From Treponema bryantii (GTDB taxonomy: Bacteria; Spirochaetota; Spirochaetia; Treponematales; Treponemataceae), in assembly GCF_900111035.1 (NCBI RefSeq), contig NZ_FOFU01000007.1, positions 1 to 64,000 on the forward strand: a stretch of 64,000 nucleotides of DNA. The letters run 5' to 3'. A program made the translations under genes and the position numbers. The notes beneath the pieces were generated by a model. The model ran no database searches and was not told where the DNA came from. It saw only the letters and a list, made by a program, of their open reading frames with translations. Shown piece by piece: positions 60,060 to 64,000 of this stretch (positions within the stretch are counted from its first letter, which is position 1; each line of letters begins with the position of its first letter).

Positions 60060-62183
60060 ATGCAGGAAAGATATTTCAACCGTGAACTCAGCTGGCTTGA
60101 GTTTAATGCCCGTGTTTTATTTCAGGGGCTCAATAAGGAACTTCCTCTTTTAGAGCGTCTGCAGTTTCTCTCTATTGTAACTTCGAATTTCGATGAATTC
60201 TTTCAGGTTCGTGTTGCTTCAATTAAACGTCTGATAATGGAAAATTCTAATCAGACAGATGCTTCGGGACTTTCACCACATATGGTTTATACTTCAATTT
60301 CGGCCCGTGCTCATCAGATTATGCGAACACAGCAGGAATGTCTTATGTCAGACATTCTTCCTGCTCTTGCAGAAAAAGGGCTGATTTATGTAACTCCAAT
60401 GCAGTACACGCAGCAGCAGATTGAATATTTGAGTGGTGTTTTTAATTCTGAAATTTTCCCTCTGCTTACTCCGCTTCGTACAGATGTTGAAGCTTTTCCT
60501 CATATCAAAAATCTGACAACCTATGCAGCCTTCCTGCTTGCTCCGATTAAGGGAATTAAGGTTGGTTCTGAAGCTTTGAAGGGTAGTGATGATTTACCAC
60601 GAATTGCCTTTGTTGAGATTCCGGATGGCATTTCGAATATTTACTGGCTTCCTGGTGGCGATAGTAATAGCCGTCAGTTTGCTCTCTTGCAGGATATTGT
60701 TGCACAGTACGGTACAAAGCTTTTTCCTGGTTTTGATGTAGAAGAAACTCTGCTCTTTAAGGTAACCCGTGATGCTGATTTTGCTGTAGATGAAGATGCA
60801 GGAAAGAATTTTATTCATGCGATGGAAGATGTTCTGATTCAAAGAAAATCTTCGTTCCCTGTTCAAATGACCTGTAATTCTTCGAGTCAGAAAATTATCC
60901 GTTTTCTGATGGAAAAACTGGAACTTAAAGAAGATGATGTTTACCGTGTAAATCAGATTATAAATCCTGCAGATCTTATGGAACTTCGCGATGCAGATGA
61001 GGCTCCGGCTTTGAGTTTTGAAAGGTGGGAGCATTTTTATCCGGCAGGCCTTCCGGAAGAAGAACCTTACTGGGATTCGCTTAAGATGCATGACAGAATT
61101 CTTCATGTGCCGTATGAAAGCTATGACCCGGTTGTTAAGTTTCTTTCTGATGCAGCAGATGATGATGATGTCCTTGCAATTAAAATGACTTTGTATCGTA
61201 CTGGCCGTGACTCTCCGATTATTGATGCTCTGGAACGCGCAGCTCAGCGTGGTAAGCAGGTTGTCGTACTTGTTGAACTTAAGGCACGTTTTGATGAAGA
61301 ACGCAATATTGCCTGGGCAAATGAACTGGAACAGGCCGGTGTTACTGTAATTTACGGACTTGTAAATCTTAAAGTGCATGCAAAAATCCTGATGGTTATC
61401 CGCCGTGAAAGTGATACAATCCGCCGTTATGTTCACCTCGCTACAGGAAACTATAATACAAAGACTGCTAAACTTTATTCAGATATTTCTTTGTTTACAG
61501 CAAATCTGCAGATTGCAAATGATGCAACTCAGTTCTTTAATCTTGTAACCGGTTATTCAACATTGCAGAATATGAACTGTCTTTCTATGGCACCGGTAAC
61601 AATGAAGTCTCGTATCATTGCGATGATAAATCGCGAAATTGAAAGAAGCACGGCTGAAAACCCTGGATTGATTATTGCTAAAATGAACAGCCTTACACAT
61701 GAAGAAGTTATTTCTGCTTTGTATAAGGCGAGTCAGGCTGGTGTAAAGGTTCTTTTAAATATTCGTGGAATCTGTATGCTGGTACCTGGAGTTGAAGGTC
61801 TTAGTGAAAATATCCGCGTTGTTTCTATCGTAGACCGTTATCTTGAACATGCCCGTATTTTCTATTTCCAGAATGGCGGAACACCTGAGCTTTACTGTTC
61901 TTCTGCCGACTGGATGAACCGCAACCTTGACCGCCGAATTGAACTCATGTTCCCGATCTTAGATAAGGTTGCTTTTGAAGATATAAAATCAATCCTTGAT
62001 ACTTATTTTGCTGATAATACAACTGCAATGGAACTTCAGTCAAATGGAAGCTGGGAGCCGGTTGTTCGTGGCAAAAAAGATGAAGTAATCCGGGCACAGG
62101 AAGTTCTCTATAAAAAATACCGCCAGCTCGAGGAAAAAAAGCCTAAGAGCGAAGAAACCCGCTTTGAGGTCAGACGAAAATGA
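60060..62183 (+). CDS. ppk1: Polyphosphate kinase 1
   Basis: A 707-residue enzyme forming polyphosphate from ATP. Domains in order: N (RYFNRELSWLEFNARVL), head, C1 and C2. The autophosphorylated His lies in RRYVHLATGNYNTKTAKLYSD, and the second conserved His in LEHARIFYFQNGG. The PLD-like Arg-rich segment RTGRDSPIIDALERAAQRGKQV and KARFDEERNI are present. AAGGAG before the ATG. Overlaps the response regulator by 4 bases. Confidence 0.95.
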   Translation: MQERYFNRELSWLEFNARVLFQGLNKELPLLERLQFLSIVTSNFDEFFQVRVASIKRLIMENSNQTDASGLSPHMVYTSISARAHQIMRTQQECLMSDILPALAEKGLIYVTPMQYTQQQIEYLSGVFNSEIFPLLTPLRTDVEAFPHIKNLTTYAAFLLAPIKGIKVGSEALKGSDDLPRIAFVEIPDGISNIYWLPGGDSNSRQFALLQDIVAQYGTKLFPGFDVEETLLFKVTRDADFAVDEDAGKNFIHAMEDVLIQRKSSFPVQMTCNSSSQKIIRFLMEKLELKEDDVYRVNQIINPADLMELRDADEAPALSFERWEHFYPAGLPEEEPYWDSLKMHDRILHVPYESYDPVVKFLSDAADDDDVLAIKMTLYRTGRDSPIIDALERAAQRGKQVVVLVELKARFDEERNIAWANELEQAGVTVIYGLVNLKVHAKILMVIRRESDTIRRYVHLATGNYNTKTAKLYSDISLFTANLQIANDATQFFNLVTGYSTLQNMNCLSMAPVTMKSRIIAMINREIERSTAENPGLIIAKMNSLTHEEVISALYKASQAGVKVLLNIRGICMLVPGVEGLSENIRVVSIVDRYLEHARIFYFQNGGTPELYCSSADWMNRNLDRRIELMFPILDKVAFEDIKSILDTYFADNTTAMELQSNGSWEPVVRGKKDEVIRAQEVLYKKYRQLEEKKPKSEETRFEVRRK

Positions 62184-62866
62184 AAATTGCGGTATGCGAT
62201 GATGAGAACAAAATTGTTGAAGAAATAACTTCCTTTATTAAAAAAGAATTTCCTTCAAGTGAGGTACTGCCGTATTCAGATGGGGAGACTCTGCTGTCAT
62301 CTTCTGATGAGTGGCCGGAAGTTTTGCTGCTTGATATTGATATGCCTGGTATCAGCGGAATGGAAGTAGCAGCTGCTCTTACTCGGGAAAAAGCTGATAC
62401 ACTTATTGTTTTTGTTACGGCACATGATGAGCTTGTATACGACAGTTTTAAATATCATCCTTTTGCGTTTGTCAGAAAAAAGTTTCTGGAAAAAGAATTA
62501 AAGGCAGTCCTGTCAGATTGTGAAAAGCAGCTGGTTAGCCGTAACAAAAATTTTGTTTTTCAGAATGCCTCTAAACTTGTGACTTTAGCACAGAGTAATA
62601 TTCTTTATTTTGAAGGTCAGGCAAATTATCTTGCTATACACACAATTGCAGATGAATACAAAATGCGATCAACAATGACGGCTGTGGAAAAGGAACTTGA
62701 AGACAGTGACTTTCTGCGAATCCACAAGGGCTTTCTTGTGAATCTGGAACACATAAGAGTTTTGAAAACTGAAGAACTTGAACTGGATAATGGAACTGTT
62801 CTTCCGATTGGAAAGTCTTATTCTGAAACTGCAAAGAAAAGTATTTTGCGTTACATGCGCCGATAA
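62180..62866 (+). CDS. LytTR-type response regulator
   Basis: A 228-residue protein: receiver domain (1-120) with DDE acid pocket and the phosphoacceptor in LLLDIDMPGISG, Thr in VTAHD, and Lys in RKK; then a LytTR DNA-binding domain (about 130-228; YFEGQANYLAIHT, FLRIHKGFLVNLEHI). This form is typical of AgrA/ComE-like regulators. Overlaps ppk by 4 bases and precedes a GHKL kinase, forming a pair. Confidence 0.93.
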   Translation: MKIAVCDDENKIVEEITSFIKKEFPSSEVLPYSDGETLLSSSDEWPEVLLLDIDMPGISGMEVAAALTREKADTLIVFVTAHDELVYDSFKYHPFAFVRKKFLEKELKAVLSDCEKQLVSRNKNFVFQNASKLVTLAQSNILYFEGQANYLAIHTIADEYKMRSTMTAVEKELEDSDFLRIHKGFLVNLEHIRVLKTEELELDNGTVLPIGKSYSETAKKSILRYMRR

Positions 62867-62887
62867 ATCTGTGGCTGGAAAATAAAA

Positions 62888-63604
62888 ATGTTTTGCAATA
62901 AGAAAAAAGAAATTGAAGAACTGACTCAGAAACTCCTCGAACTTGAAGCTCAGAATAAAGATTTGAAATACGAGCTTGATTCCTATAAATGGCAGATGGA
63001 AGAAATCAATAAGCAGGAAGAGGAAATCAGGCAGCTTCATCAGAATACAAGAAAGCTCAAGCACGATATGAGAAATCATCTTATGGTGATGACCTCGTAC
63101 ATAAACAGCGGCGATTACGAAAATGCCAGAAACTATATTTCTGAAATACTTGATAAATTGAATGCTGTACGAAGTTATGTTGAAACCGGAAATCCTTTGT
63201 TGAATCATATTCTGAATGATAAGCTTGAGATTTGTCGTCAGGAAGAAATAGACGTTAAGGCAGATATTGGAAAGGCTTCATTTGAAAAAATGAAGGGAAT
63301 TGATTTCTCGGCGGTCTTTTCAAATGCAGTGGACAATGCGATTGAAGCAGAACGCAGGGAAGAGAGAAAAGAAATCAGCATTAGCGTTTATGAGAAAAAA
63401 GGCTACGATGTAATTTCTATAAAAAACCGTATTTCAAAATCTGTACTTGAGGAAAATCCTGACTTGAAGTCTACCAAGACTGACAGCGAAAAACACGGCT
63501 TTGGTGTTAATCAGATAAAAGAAATTGTAGAGTCTTATTCTGGTATGACAGACTTCTATGAAGAAGACGGCTTTTTCATTGTGAATATGTTTATCCCTAA
63601 ATAA
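62888..63604 (+). CDS. Soluble GHKL sensor histidine kinase
   Basis: A 238-residue kinase without membrane helices. An N-terminal coiled coil (about 5-55) leads to the H-box LKHDMRNHLMVM, then the ATPase with N-box NAVDNAIEA and G-box HGFGVNQI. AgrC-like proteins normally have a membrane sensor; here it is absent, so the signal must come through a partner or the coiled coil. Pairs with the LytTR regulator 21 bases upstream. The ABC gene that follows may be target or sensor. Confidence 0.9.
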   Translation: MFCNKKKEIEELTQKLLELEAQNKDLKYELDSYKWQMEEINKQEEEIRQLHQNTRKLKHDMRNHLMVMTSYINSGDYENARNYISEILDKLNAVRSYVETGNPLLNHILNDKLEICRQEEIDVKADIGKASFEKMKGIDFSAVFSNAVDNAIEAERREERKEISISVYEKKGYDVISIKNRISKSVLEENPDLKSTKTDSEKHGFGVNQIKEIVESYSGMTDFYEEDGFFIVNMFIPK

Positions 63605-63672
63605 ATACTGTTTATCCCAACCTACTTGTTCCATAGAGCTTCCCGGAGTATTGTAATTTCAGAGGATGACCT

Positions 63673-64000
63673 ATGGTTATTTTTGATTATGTAAATAAGT
63701 TTGTATTACACGATATTGATATTCATATTCCCCGGGGCGTTACAGTTGGAATTATTGGTGCGTCTGGTGCAGGAAAAACAACCTTTCTTAAGCTGGTTTC
63801 AGGACTTTTAAAGCCAGAACTTGGAAGAGTTCATACCTTACGGCAAAATCCTGTTGATAATAAATCTAAAATCGCAAAACGAATTTCAGTACTGTTTTCT
63901 GATATTCCTGTCTATGAAGATAATCTTACTATTATGGACCATCTTGATGAAATCAGAATTATGTATGGAATGAATAAGGTTGAGTTTGAAACCTGTCTAA
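63673..64000 (+). CDS. ABC transporter ATP-binding protein (partial, 3' end outside window)
   Basis: The first 109 codons are visible. Walker A is GASGAGKTT, followed by FLKLVSGLLKP and a Q-loop-like region ending VLFSDIP. Starts with ATG after AGAGG. The order LytTR regulator, kinase, ABC resembles peptide-resistance or bacteriocin-type modules, but the permease lies outside the window. Confidence 0.8.
   Translation, partial: MVIFDYVNKFVLHDIDIHIPRGVTVGIIGASGAGKTTFLKLVSGLLKPELGRVHTLRQNPVDNKSKIAKRISVLFSDIPVYEDNLTIMDHLDEIRIMYGMNKVEFETCL

Noticed and set aside
60594-61436. 280-residue minus-strand frame inside ppk
   Set aside because: Antisense shadow of a well-conserved gene; sequence is low-complexity and has no motif.
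62669-63208. 179-residue minus-strand frame over the LytTR/GHKL junction
   Set aside because: Covers two clear genes on the other strand; Phe/Ile-rich without motifs.

Overview
The window reads as chromosomal DNA of a host- or rumen-associated spirochete, most likely a Treponema. The evidence is a FlaB-type core flagellin behind a sigma-28 promoter, Treponema-style lipoproteins, a type III glutamine synthetase, many c-di-GMP and chemotaxis genes, and low GC content. The genus is inferred from protein style, not from rRNA.

Layout. (1) 1-14,090, very AT-rich, all on +: a compact biosynthetic cluster that looks like a hybrid RiPP/polyketide system. It holds a radical-SAM/SPASM peptide maturase, a 60-residue double-glycine precursor with five core cysteines in a tandem repeat, an exported S41 peptidase, a C39-peptidase ABC exporter, an HlyD-type adaptor, a BtrH-like Cys-His-Asp acyltransferase, an AT-less KS-KR-ACP polyketide synthase, a MATE exporter and an AMP-forming acyl ligase. 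The cluster continues to the left of the window. (2) 14.1-25.7 kb: EAL phosphodiesterase, TrmJ-type methyltransferase, a metal-responsive ArsR/P-type ATPase pair, a tandem P-II protein with a DUF1538 membrane protein, then a minus-strand operon (membrane protein, Nif3-like, LspA, small membrane protein, MTA/SAH nucleosidase, LuxS). (3) 25.65-25.99 kb: a 338-bp near-palindromic region between two divergent genes whose -10 boxes lie 7 nt from their start codons. (4) 26-41 kb: dnaX-ybaB-recR, STAS protein, flagellin, a zinc-ribbon protein, two large AT-rich lipoproteins, glycosyltransferase, chemoreceptor, purD. (5) 40-57 kb: GH5 glycosidase, glutamine synthetase III, diguanylate cyclase, Nnr, Lgt, a MinD-like ATPase, CtpA, RsmE, a degenerate WecG/TagA protein, a sigma-54-activator-like protein, RecQ, tRNA-Leu with duplicated 3' ends, and YifB/ComM. 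(6) 57-64 kb: GH63-like glycosidase, Ppx/GppA, polyphosphate kinase, a LytTR/GHKL two-component pair and the start of an ABC ATPase.

In the cluster, the likely sequence of events is as follows. The rSAM enzyme crosslinks the cysteine-rich core. The ligase, KS-KR-ACP and a trans-acting acyltransferase from elsewhere build a beta-hydroxyacyl-ACP. The BtrH-like protein transfers that acyl group to an amine. The C39 ABC/HlyD pair removes the leader and exports the product. This scheme is inferred from domains; no step is shown by the sequence itself.

A second theme is leaderless transcription. At least seven genes have a good -10 box (often TGTGnTATAAT) only 6-7 nt upstream of the start codon and no Shine-Dalgarno sequence.
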